From: Flavobacteriaceae bacterium
Lineage (GTDB): Bacteria > Bacteroidota > Bacteroidia > Flavobacteriales > Weeksellaceae
NCBI GenBank assembly: GCA_031289875.1
Contig: JAITOO010000015.1
Location: 1-17,205 of the forward strand
Reading direction: 5' to 3'
Length of the DNA: 17,205 nucleotides
Shown here piece after piece: positions 1 to 7,227 of the stretch. Position 1 is the first letter of the stretch; every line of letters begins with the position of its first letter. The notes below the pieces were generated by a model. That model did not search any database. It had not been told where the DNA came from and saw nothing but the letters and a program-made list of their open reading frames with translations. The translations under genes were made by a program, and so were the position numbers.

Positions 1-1110
1 TCATGGGGACCGATGATTCTCGGACACACCCACCCCGACGTGCTGGCTGCCGTAACCGAACAACTCAAAAGCGGTTTTTCTTTCGGCACGCCAACCGAAA
101 TCGAAACCGAAATCGCCAAACTTATCATCAATTCTGTGCCGAACATCGACAAAATCCGAATGACCAATTCGGGAACAGAAGCCTGTATGTCTGCCATTCG
201 TTTGGCGCGCGGATTCACGTCCAGAGACAAGATTATCAAGTTTGAAGGCTGTTATCACGGTCATGCCGATTCTTTTCTCATCAAAGCGGGAAGCGGAGCA
301 GCTACTTTCGGCAACCCAAACAGTCCGGGGGTTACGCAGGGAACGGCAAAAGATACTTTGCTCGCCAAATACAATGATATTGAATCAGTTAAGGAAGTTT
401 TTAAGAACAATCCCAACGAAATTGCCTGTGTCATCGTCGAACCAATTGCAGGAAATATGGGTTGTGTCCCGCCAAAAAATAATTTTCTCCAAGACCTGCG
501 CAAACTCTGCGACGCGAACCAAACACTGTTGATTTTTGACGAGGTGATGACAGGTTTCCGCGCCAAAATGGGCGGCGCACAGGAATTTTTTAACATCAAG
601 GCGGACATCGTTACTTACGGAAAAGTTATCGGAGGCGGAATGCCTGTCGGAGCTTTTGCTGCGCAAAAAGAAATTATGGATTGCCTGTCGCCCGTCGGGG
701 CGGTATATCAGGCGGGAACGCTGTCCGGAAACCCGATTGCCATGTGTGCAGGCTTCGCTACGCTTTCTATTTTGAAAGATGACCCGAAAATCTTTGACCG
801 AATTGCCGAAACCACGAGCATTCTTGCCGAAGGAATCACAAAAATATTCGAAGAAAAAGGCATTCAAGTCTGCGTAAATCACTGTGCTTCAATGATGACT
901 GTGTTTTTTGGAACGAAAGAAATTTCTAACTTCGATGATGTGAACCACGCCGACCATTCACTGTTTAATAAATATTTTCATTTCTTGCTGAAAAACGGCA
1001 TTTATCTGCCGCCGTCAGGCTATGAAAGCTGGTTCATTTCGGACTGCATCAAACAGGAAGAAATTGAAAAAACGTTGGATATTACAAAAAAATTTGCGGA
1101 AAATTTGTAA
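1..1110 (+). CDS. hemL: Glutamate-1-semialdehyde 2,1-aminomutase, 5' end missing
   Basis: PLP enzyme that converts glutamate-1-semialdehyde to 5-aminolevulinate, the C5-route precursor of heme and other tetrapyrroles, in the cytosol. The frame is open from base 1 (S-W-G-P-M-I-L-G-H), so the ATG at 13 is internal and the gene begins outside the window. 369 residues are visible; the family is usually about 430, so roughly 60 N-terminal residues are missing. Seen: the Asp of FDEVMTGFR (codon 180 of this fragment), which contacts the PLP ring nitrogen, and [14 protein letters not shown], whose Lys (nt 622-624) is the expected Schiff-base lysine. GTLSGNP and the C-terminal [11 protein letters not shown] also match the family. 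It ends in TAA at 1110 with no clear terminator after it. The assignment is firm; other class III aminotransferases are less likely because of the GGGMPVGAF context. Confidence 0.95.
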   Translation, partial: SWGPMILGHTHPDVLAAVTEQLKSGFSFGTPTEIETEIAKLIINSVPNIDKIRMTNSGTEACMSAIRLARGFTSRDKIIKFEGCYHGHADSFLIKAGSGAATFGNPNSPGVTQGTAKDTLLAKYNDIESVKEVFKNNPNEIACVIVEPIAGNMGCVPPKNNFLQDLRKLCDANQTLLIFDEVMTGFRAKMGGAQEFFNIKADIVTYGKVIGGGMPVGAFAAQKEIMDCLSPVGAVYQAGTLSGNPIAMCAGFATLSILKDDPKIFDRIAETTSILAEGITKIFEEKGIQVCVNHCASMMTVFFGTKEISNFDDVNHADHSLFNKYFHFLLKNGIYLPPSGYESWFISDCIKQEEIEKTLDITKKFAENL

Positions 1111-1280
1111 AAATCAATCCTCTTTTTTCTTTCTTACGTTTTTTAAAATTTGATAGTTTTAACGCCCTACCCCTATTTTCATACAACAATAATTACTTTT
1201 TTTGATTAAGAAAACAATATGCCTTAAAAAAATACAGTCATTAATTCACAAAATACGAATAAAATTAGAATTTTTATTTA

Positions 1281-1288
1281 TACTTTTG
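1281..1288 (+). promoter_or_regulatory. Bacteroidota -7 box ahead of the APC permease
   Basis: TACTTTTG matches the Bacteroidota sigma-ABfr -7 consensus TAnnTTTG exactly. It lies 30 bases before the permease ATG, giving an expected 5' leader of about 25 nt. I see no good TTTG-type -33 element at the usual distance. The permease therefore probably has its own transcript, separate from hemL. Confidence 0.55.
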
Positions 1289-1318
1289 TCTATTATTAAC
1301 TGAAAATTTTAATTTACT

Positions 1319-3028
1319 ATGCTTTTTTCCAAAAAAACAGTCGATTCTCTTGTTCAAGAAGTTCATGAAAAACACGGAGAAACAGGATTAAAACGTTCGC
1401 TAAGTTCCCTTGCTTTGGTCTCATTAGGAGTCGGAGCAGTTATCGGTGCGGGGTTGTTTTCCATTACAGGCATGGCTGCCGCCAATTATGCAGGTCCTGC
1501 CATTATCATTTCCTTTGTCATTGCCGCCGTCGGCTGTGCCTTTGCAGGATTATGCTACGCAGAATTTGCCTCCATGATTCCCATTGCAGGAAGCGCTTAC
1601 ACCTATTCGTATGCCACTATGGGAGAGTTCATTGCGTGGATTATCGGCTGGGATTTGGTCTTGGAATATTCCGTCGGAGCAGCAACAGTCGCATCGAGCT
1701 GGTCGGGTTATCTCAATAAATTTCTCAGTAATTTCAACGTATCTCTTCCGCTCGAATTGCTGATGACGCCTTTCGACACAGCTACTCTCGCTGACGGAAC
1801 AATTATACACGGCATTGTCAATCTTCCCGCAGTGTTTATCATCGCTATCATTTCTTTGGTACTCATCAAAGGAACGAGCGGTTCTTCAAGACTCAACAAT
1901 ATCATCGTAATTTTAAAGGTATCCATTGTAATTGCTTTTGTCATAGCAGGTTTCAAGTTTATACGTCCGGAAAATTTCACTCCGTTCATTCCTGAAAACA
2001 AGGGAGAATTTGGAGCATTCGGCTGGTCGGGCATTATCCGCGCTGCGGGAGTAATATTCTTTGCCTATGTCGGATTTGATGCAGTATCGACAGTGGCTCA
2101 GGAAACAAAAAATCCGAAACGCTCCATGCCTATCGGAATCATGGGTTCGCTGTTTGTCTGCACGGTTTTGTATGTTATCTTTGCTTATGTGATGATAGGA
2201 GTCGCAAAATATACGGAATTCGGTGCAGGAAGCGGAGCAGACCACCTTGCGCCTGTGGCAACGGCAATTGCGCACATGGGCTACCCTGATGCCAACGGCG
2301 TGATTCAACCCGCCTATCCTTGGCTGAATCAGACGATTATCATAGCGATTCTGCTGGGATACACGTCTGTAATTATGGTGATGCTTCTGGGGCAGAGCCG
2401 TGTGTTCTATTCCATGAGCCACGACGGACTGCTGCCCAAAGTTTTCTCGCAGCTTCATTCTAAATTTCATACGCCTGCCAAGTCCAACCTGTTTTTCATG
2501 GTCTTTGTCAGCCTCTTTGCCGCTTTTGTGCCGGGAAGAGTTGTCGGCGAGATGATGAGTATCGGAACGCTGTTTGCCTTTATTTTGGTGTGTGCGGGCA
2601 TTATCGTCATGCGTAAATCCACTCCTGACGCACCGAGAGCTTTCAGAACGCCGTTAGTTCCGTTAATTCCGATTTTGGGAATCCTTACCTGTTTGGGAAT
2701 GATGGCTTTTCTTCCTTTGGACACTTGGATTCGACTGGTTGCGTGGATGATGGTCGGTTTTTCAATTTATTTGTCCTACGGAATCAAAAAGAGCCATTTG
2801 AGTGCAAGAGATACGTGGAAACACCGCTCGCAGAGCTATTTCATTACTTCTATCATCGGGCTGTTGTTATGCGTATTGCTGGGAATACTGACACTAACGC
2901 ATCATTATCTGAGTGAAGAAGCTGACATCAGTTTGATAGTTTTTGCTATTGCCTTGACAATATTTCATCTCATTTATTTTGGTTCTTATTTGAAGAAATC
3001 TTTGAATATTAAAAAACAAAACATTTGA
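1319..3028 (+). CDS. APC-family amino acid permease (cationic amino acid transporter-like)
   Basis: 569-residue inner-membrane transporter of the amino acid-polyamine-organocation superfamily, closest in appearance to the CAT/YfnA group, which takes up amino acids (often cationic) by secondary transport. Seen: a 30-residue charged N-terminus; the glycine-rich TM1 motif GVGAVIGAGLF (residues 37-47), which binds the substrate backbone in this fold; the TM2-TM3 signature LCYAEFASMIPIAGSAYTYS (79-98); and WIIGWDLVLEY (108-118). About 12 or more hydrophobic segments follow, with YVGFDAVSTVAQETKNP in the middle, another family mark. The ATG at 1319 gives a full-length N-terminus and sits behind a good promoter. 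It converges on plsC with 135 bp between. The exact substrate cannot be read from sequence. Confidence 0.9.
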   Translation: MLFSKKTVDSLVQEVHEKHGETGLKRSLSSLALVSLGVGAVIGAGLFSITGMAAANYAGPAIIISFVIAAVGCAFAGLCYAEFASMIPIAGSAYTYSYATMGEFIAWIIGWDLVLEYSVGAATVASSWSGYLNKFLSNFNVSLPLELLMTPFDTATLADGTIIHGIVNLPAVFIIAIISLVLIKGTSGSSRLNNIIVILKVSIVIAFVIAGFKFIRPENFTPFIPENKGEFGAFGWSGIIRAAGVIFFAYVGFDAVSTVAQETKNPKRSMPIGIMGSLFVCTVLYVIFAYVMIGVAKYTEFGAGSGADHLAPVATAIAHMGYPDANGVIQPAYPWLNQTIIIAILLGYTSVIMVMLLGQSRVFYSMSHDGLLPKVFSQLHSKFHTPAKSNLFFMVFVSLFAAFVPGRVVGEMMSIGTLFAFILVCAGIIVMRKSTPDAPRAFRTPLVPLIPILGILTCLGMMAFLPLDTWIRLVAWMMVGFSIYLSYGIKKSHLSARDTWKHRSQSYFITSIIGLLLCVLLGILTLTHHYLSEEADISLIVFAIALTIFHLIYFGSYLKKSLNIKKQNI

Positions 3029-3163
3029 TTTACAGCGAGATAACTTTAAATTTTGACTATAAAAATCAGTGATTATTTAAAAATGAAATGAATATCGGAT
3101 AGTTTGGTTCATCTGTTTTTTCCGCAAGGACATTTGGGGACATTTGGTTATTACAATCCGATT

Positions 3164-3910
3164 TTATTTAATCTCAGGAAATTCGATTTTATCATTTTCC
3201 AAGCGATGAAACATCATTTTGAATGTTTTTTCTTTCATAGAATCTATGGTCTCCCCGTCGGGGCGAAGAATGGCAAGTTGCTCTACCTGCACTTTGCCCG
3301 GATAGCCCAGTGTCGAAACAAACGGAAACATATTTTTCAGATTGTGAACTACATACACCACAATCGGGACATTCCACAAGGTGGAAAAAGCGAAAGCGCC
3401 GTCTTTAAACTTGCCTAAAATCACATCGCGGTCGGGAACTGTCCCTTCGGCGAAAATCACGACATTTTTGCCTTCGCCAAGTTTTTCTTTCACCGCAGGA
3501 TACACCGCTTCGCGGCTTTTTCGGTCGGAACGGTCTACCAAAATGGAAACTTTGCTGTAAATCCTTCCGAAAACAGGATACCTTTGCAGTTCTTTCTTGC
3601 CTACAAACACAATAGGATGTTGTGGGTGAACAATATACATCAACGCAACATCCATCAGCGAGGTGTGGTTGGCAACTATAATATAGTTTTGATTTTTGTT
3701 CAACTTTTCCGAAAATTTGAGAGAATATCTGAACCCCGCCCCATAAAAAAGCACAAGCGCCCACAGCCGCATGAAAAAATAAGTCAGGCGGTCATTCTTC
3801 TGAAAAGCAAGAATATAGATAACGACTCCTAACGTTACGGTACAGAACGCCGCCACGAGGTACACCCAAACTCTCCAAAGGAAAACTGCCGTAATTCTCA
3901 AATATATCAT
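3164..3910 (-). CDS. plsC: 1-acylglycerol-3-phosphate O-acyltransferase (PlsC-like)
   Basis: 248-residue membrane-bound acyltransferase of the LPLAT family, expected to put the second acyl chain on lysophosphatidate in phospholipid synthesis. Seen: N-terminal hydrophobic segments (about residues 5-35 and 45-60); the catalytic HX4D motif NHTSLMD (81-87, His82 and Asp87); the glycerol-phosphate-binding region around FVGKKEL and RSDRKS; and the third motif as FAEGTVPD (153-160), where the common FPEGTR arginine is Val. Bacteroidota members often vary here, so I do not read it as inactivation. The ATG lies 6 nt after the manA stop, so the two are probably co-transcribed. A role with another acyl acceptor (ornithine lipid or a lipid A-related acceptor) cannot be excluded. 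Confidence 0.85.
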   Translation of the reverse strand: MIYLRITAVFLWRVWVYLVAAFCTVTLGVVIYILAFQKNDRLTYFFMRLWALVLFYGAGFRYSLKFSEKLNKNQNYIIVANHTSLMDVALMYIVHPQHPIVFVGKKELQRYPVFGRIYSKVSILVDRSDRKSREAVYPAVKEKLGEGKNVVIFAEGTVPDRDVILGKFKDGAFAFSTLWNVPIVVYVVHNLKNMFPFVSTLGYPGKVQVEQLAILRPDGETIDSMKEKTFKMMFHRLENDKIEFPEIK

Positions 3911-3916
3911 ATCCGG

Positions 3917-4879
3917 TTAATCTATATGCACTTCTAAAAAAGTTGCAACTTTTTTTGGTTCAATAATTACATCTTCCAAACTTGCAGGAAGCAAAACGCT
4001 CTGTCCTTTTTTTACAGCAATTTTCTCGGTTTTTGTCTTGACATAACCCTCACCTTCCGTGAAGATTAGAATCTTAAAAGAATCCCTATTATTTTCCAGT
4101 TTCACTTCATTTTTTACGACAAATCTTGAGGTTTTGAAAAACGGAGAATCAATCAAAACCGTCTGCTTCGAATTTTTATCATACAAACTTCTTGGTTCTG
4201 CAATAAACGAAAAATCAACTACTTCCATTGCCTGCTGAATGTGCAGCCGGCGTGGTTTTCCGTCTTTGTCGATACGATTGTAATCGTAAATTCTATAAGT
4301 TATGTCCGAAGTCTGTTGAATCTCCGCCAGCGTGATTCCTTTCCCAATTGCATGAACCCGCCCCGCAGGAATGTAAAAAACGTCGCCTTTTTCAGGATGA
4401 ATTTTCCGCAAAATCGTTTCAATTGTTCCGGTTGCCAAACTTTTGGAATACAAACTTTTATCGGCATCTTTTTCAAACCCGATGATGATTTCCGCCTCTT
4501 CGTCAGTGTCTAAAATATACCACATTTCTGTCTTGCCAAAAGAATTGTGATGTTTCCGCGCATATTCGTCATTTGGATGAACCTGCACAGAAAGCGGCTT
4601 TGCGGCATCAATAAATTTAATTAAAAGCGGAAATTTGTCTCCATACCGTTCGTAAACCTTCGTCCCGACGAGTTTCTCTCTGTATTCTGAGACAAGCTCG
4701 TCAAGGTTTTTGCCTTTCAGCGCACCATCAACAATCACGCTCACAAAATCAGGAACAGTAGAAATTTCCCAACTTTCGCCGATATTTTTTTCGGTAATGT
4801 TTTTGTTGAAATCTTTCAGTCTGTTTCCGCCCCAAATGCGGTAATGGTACGTCGGTTCAAATAAAAACGGATATAACAT
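3917..4879 (-). CDS. manA: Mannose-6-phosphate isomerase, class I (short type)
   Basis: 320-residue cytosolic zinc enzyme that interconverts fructose-6-phosphate and mannose-6-phosphate, feeding GDP-mannose and glycan synthesis or mannose use. It is the short (about 315-residue) cupin form known from Bacillus ManA. Seen: the WGG near the N-terminus (residues 16-18); the zinc ligands in SVQVHPND (Gln99, His101), TEMWYIL (Glu118) and GRVHAIGKG (His176); and a C-terminal cupin barrel ending in GQSVLLPAS. The ATG at 4879 starts the canonical FEPTYHYRIWGG opening and has a -7 box 21 nt upstream. First gene of an apparent manA-plsC unit. Assignment is firm. Confidence 0.93.
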   Translation of the reverse strand: MLYPFLFEPTYHYRIWGGNRLKDFNKNITEKNIGESWEISTVPDFVSVIVDGALKGKNLDELVSEYREKLVGTKVYERYGDKFPLLIKFIDAAKPLSVQVHPNDEYARKHHNSFGKTEMWYILDTDEEAEIIIGFEKDADKSLYSKSLATGTIETILRKIHPEKGDVFYIPAGRVHAIGKGITLAEIQQTSDITYRIYDYNRIDKDGKPRRLHIQQAMEVVDFSFIAEPRSLYDKNSKQTVLIDSPFFKTSRFVVKNEVKLENNRDSFKILIFTEGEGYVKTKTEKIAVKKGQSVLLPASLEDVIIEPKKVATFLEVHID

Positions 4880-4899
4880 GACAAATTTTTAATCTTGAA

Positions 4900-4907
4900 C
4901 AAAATTA
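4900..4907 (-). promoter_or_regulatory. Bacteroidota -7 box for manA-plsC
   Basis: On the minus strand TAATTTTG matches TAnnTTTG and lies 20 nt before the manA ATG, predicting a leader of about 15 nt. The -33 region is only A/T-rich with no clear TTTG. Confidence 0.5.
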
Positions 4908-4978
4908 GTGTTTTTTTGATTTTTGGAAAATTTTTCTTTTCATTGTTGTCCGCTAAGGCGGAAAATTGCTGTATTTCA

Positions 4979-5971
4979 TCAAGTTTGAAGGTTTATTAAA
5001 AAATCCACAACCTCTTCAATTTTCAAAAACTTATAAATTCCATTTTTTGTTTGAACCTCAAAAAAACTGTCTTTTTCAAAAATGATAATTTTCGCATCCG
5101 GCTGAATATCAATTTGATTGCGCAATAAGGCTTTTTTGAGCCAGAAGATTGATTTTGAATTTCCCGCAACAGCTGTTTTCAATTTTTTTGTACCATTTCG
5201 AAAACTGTATTCGTTGGAATTGTAGTCAAACGCAATTTCGCTGTCGGAAAAATACTCGTACAAACCGTTTTCCTGTGCGGTGTCTTCGGTGCTGCCTGCA
5301 TAAAATTGTCCGTCTTTTATCAGCCAAAGCTGTTCGGCAATTGACAATCCGAGATTTAAATCATGGGAAGTGAACAAAATTGTTTTGCCTTCTTTATCCG
5401 CCAAGTGTCTCAATAAATTAATGATTTTCAGCTTATTAACCACGTCTAAATGAGAAGTCGGCTCGTCCAGAATCATCAAAGGGCAGTCTTGCACTAACGC
5501 TCTACCAATCAGAGCTTTCTGCAAATTTCCGTCTGACAATTCGTTGAGATAGAAATTTTTGTATTTTTCCAAATCCAGCAAAGCTAAAATTTCCAAAATA
5601 TTTTGGTTTTCTTTTTTAGACAATTTTTGATACCATTTTTTGTAAGGATACCGTCCTAACTCTAACAAATCCAGCACTTTCAAAGAAGGACTCATCGCCC
5701 TCTTGGAAAGAACAACAGATAAAAATCTGCCGATTTCGGAAAAAGAAATCTGATACAAATCCTTATCAAGAATTTTAACCTTTCCTTCTAATTCGTTGAT
5801 TTCCTTGAAAATAGTTTTGAGAAGCGTCGTTTTTCCGCTTCCGTTTTTTCCCGCCAGCAAAACGATTTCTCCTTTTTTAATTTCCGCATTAATACCTGTC
5901 AGCAAAGGCTTGCCATATCCAATAGAAAGATTTTTAAGAGTTAATATATTATGTACATCGTTAGTTTTCAA
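4979..5971 (-). CDS. FecE/BtuD-type ABC transporter ATP-binding protein, TTG start
   Basis: 330-residue ATPase of an iron-siderophore/heme/cobalamin-type importer. Seen: Walker A GKNGSGKT (41-48); signature LSDGNLQ (145-151) in place of LSGGQ; Walker B PLMILDE (164-170) followed by PTSHLD; H-loop His202. The domain ends near residue 250, and about 75 further residues do not look like the usual ABC fold; their role is unknown. The start codon is TTG: the frame has an in-frame stop five codons upstream and no ATG or GTG until Met93, which is beyond Walker A. TTG overlaps the TGA stop of the permease gene as TTGA, so translation is probably coupled. No binding protein or TonB receptor is nearby, so the substrate is undetermined. 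Confidence 0.9.
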   Translation of the reverse strand: MKTNDVHNILTLKNLSIGYGKPLLTGINAEIKKGEIVLLAGKNGSGKTTLLKTIFKEINELEGKVKILDKDLYQISFSEIGRFLSVVLSKRAMSPSLKVLDLLELGRYPYKKWYQKLSKKENQNILEILALLDLEKYKNFYLNELSDGNLQKALIGRALVQDCPLMILDEPTSHLDVVNKLKIINLLRHLADKEGKTILFTSHDLNLGLSIAEQLWLIKDGQFYAGSTEDTAQENGLYEYFSDSEIAFDYNSNEYSFRNGTKKLKTAVAGNSKSIFWLKKALLRNQIDIQPDAKIIIFEKDSFFEVQTKNGIYKFLKIEEVVDFLINLQT

Positions 5972-6966
5972 TAATTTGAATGTTTAAATTTTGAATTAAA
6001 AATCATAAATAAAATAGTCGGAACACCGATGACAGACGACAAAATATTGACGGGCAATTGTGTCCACTCCATTATGATACCGAGCAGAAGCATAAATCCG
6101 ATTCCAAATAAAATATTGAGAATCAACTGAATCCATAGAGAAGCAGGATTCCAAATTTGACGGCAGAAATGCGGAATGATAATCCCAATGAACATGATGG
6201 GTCCCAGCATTGCTGTAGCGCTTCCGACTAAAAAGCATATCGCCAAAATAATAAAAATTTTCATGCGTTTTATATTGATGCCCAATGTTTTAGAATATTC
6301 TTCGCCCAGCAAAAATCCTGTCAGCATTCTAACGGAAAGACCGGCAAAAAACAGTCCGATGACCGTACAGATGAAAAAAAACATAATTTGTACATTGGAA
6401 AGCCCGCTCAGCGAGCCAAAAGACCAAATGACGTACTGTTTCAATTCTTCTGACTGCGAATAAAATTGCAATGCTCCGACAAGCGAACCGCACAGCGAAG
6501 AAATCAAAAAACCGATGATAATAAAGGTGGCAACATCTTTTATTAGATTAGTTATCAGCAATAAAAGCAAAGAAACCAGAAACGAACCTACCAACGAACC
6601 CATGACAAGCGTCCAGCCTGAAAGCCATTCGTTATTGATGAAAAATTGCGGAATCCCCAGAAAAATAATCAGCGCTACTGCCAGTGCGGAAGCGGAAGAA
6701 ACTCCCAAAATGGAAGCATCCGCCAAAGGATTTTTGAACAACTCCTGCAATAAAAAACCGCTAACAGGTAATGTGATTCCTGCTAAAATGATTGATAAAG
6801 TTTTGTTAATCCGATAGTTGATGATTAATTCTTTTGTTTCGTCTGCCGAAGAAAAAAAGTCTGAAAAGGAAATATCCGCAAACCCCATGAAAAGATTGAA
6901 AACAAACAAAACAGCACAAAACAGCACAAAAAAAGTAATAATTGCAGATATTTTCTTTGAAAACAT
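5968..6966 (-). CDS. FecCD-family ABC transporter permease
   Basis: 332-residue inner-membrane permease of the BtuC/FecCD/FhuB family, which forms a homodimer with two ATPase subunits to import iron chelates, heme or cobalamin. Seen: about ten hydrophobic segments beginning at residues 6-28; the family patch LAGITLPVSGFLLQELFKNP (61-80), with A-D-A-S-I-L-G-V following; and the coupling region GPIMFIGIIIPHFCR in the C-terminal half, which docks on the ATPase. Length is normal. It heads a two-gene unit with the overlapping ATPase. The ATG at 6966 lies only 4 nt after a consensus -7 box, so the transcript may be leaderless; the next Met (residue 27) would remove the first membrane segment and is unlikely as start. 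Confidence 0.92.
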   Translation of the reverse strand: MFSKKISAIITFFVLFCAVLFVFNLFMGFADISFSDFFSSADETKELIINYRINKTLSIILAGITLPVSGFLLQELFKNPLADASILGVSSASALAVALIIFLGIPQFFINNEWLSGWTLVMGSLVGSFLVSLLLLLITNLIKDVATFIIIGFLISSLCGSLVGALQFYSQSEELKQYVIWSFGSLSGLSNVQIMFFFICTVIGLFFAGLSVRMLTGFLLGEEYSKTLGINIKRMKIFIILAICFLVGSATAMLGPIMFIGIIIPHFCRQIWNPASLWIQLILNILFGIGFMLLLGIIMEWTQLPVNILSSVIGVPTILFMIFNSKFKHSNY

Positions 6967-6970
6967 GGAA

Positions 6971-6978
6971 CAAAGATA
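6971..6978 (-). promoter_or_regulatory. Bacteroidota -7 box directly before fecCD
   Basis: Minus strand TATCTTTG fits TAnnTTTG exactly and ends 4 nt before the permease ATG. Transcription would start at or within a few bases of the ATG. No strong -33 box is visible; a weak TTTAG lies about 15 nt upstream. Confidence 0.5.
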
Positions 6979-7119
6979 AAAATAAATTCTTTCTAAATCT
7001 TAGAAGTTATTTAAAGTTTGTTTGGATATGAAGTTGAGTGTTATTCTTTTGAAATTCATTCGATTAAATTTGCAAGGTAATTTATTGAGGAGATTATTAT
7101 TACGATTTTATCAATAAAC

Positions 7120-7225
7120 AACTCTCAATTTTCCACTTTCTCCAATTTAAGGCATTTCTCCAAAAATCTGTCTTGTTCCCAAAGCAAATGTAAAATATTT
7201 TCTTTCGCCTGATAACTGTGCGATT
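7120..7225 (-). repeat. Direct repeat, copy B (peptidase 3' end duplicate)
   Basis: 106 bases match 9846-9951 with three substitutions (7141, 7152, 7173), a constant offset of 2726 and no gaps. The match ends abruptly on both sides. Together the two copies bracket the WG-repeat gene. Confidence 0.95.
7125..7225 (-). pseudogene. Orphan 3' fragment of an S9 peptidase gene
   Basis: Read on the minus strand, this stretch encodes the last 32 residues of the peptidase found at 9851-12271, from the Ser-His-Ser-Tyr containing the catalytic His to the terminal V-E-N and stop, in one open frame. It has no start codon and no upstream catalytic domain: the WG-repeat gene ends 2 nt before it in another frame. 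Two of the three differences from the intact gene are synonymous (Gln CAG/CAA, Cys TGT/TGC); the third changes Gly to Glu near the end. It is a remnant, not a gene. It could come from a lost tandem copy or from recombination with a related allele. Confidence 0.85.
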
Positions 7226-7227
7226 TA

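Noticed and set aside
3094..3162. ATCGGAT / ATCCGAT inverted repeat and the 10-bp tandem GGACATTTGG (3128-3147) between the permease and plsC
   Set aside because: Short, widely spaced or only two units, in a convergent intergenic gap; no terminator-like structure or mobile element is supported.
3434..3458. PlsC motif III with Val instead of Arg (FAEGTVPD) as a sign of inactivity
   Set aside because: Bacteroidota members of the family commonly vary at this motif, and the catalytic HX4D is intact.
4949..4962. Hairpin TCCGC-TAAG-GCGGA after the importer ATPase gene
   Set aside because: Only a 5-bp stem with no T-run on either strand, so it is not a convincing terminator; it could be chance.
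7081..7118. Inverted repeat TTTATTGA / TCAATAAA next to copy B of the duplicated peptidase end
   Set aside because: All but one base pair is A/T, the gap is 22 nt and there is no T-tract, so it is expected by chance in DNA this AT-rich. Its place at the repeat border is worth remembering but is not evidence of a mobile element end.
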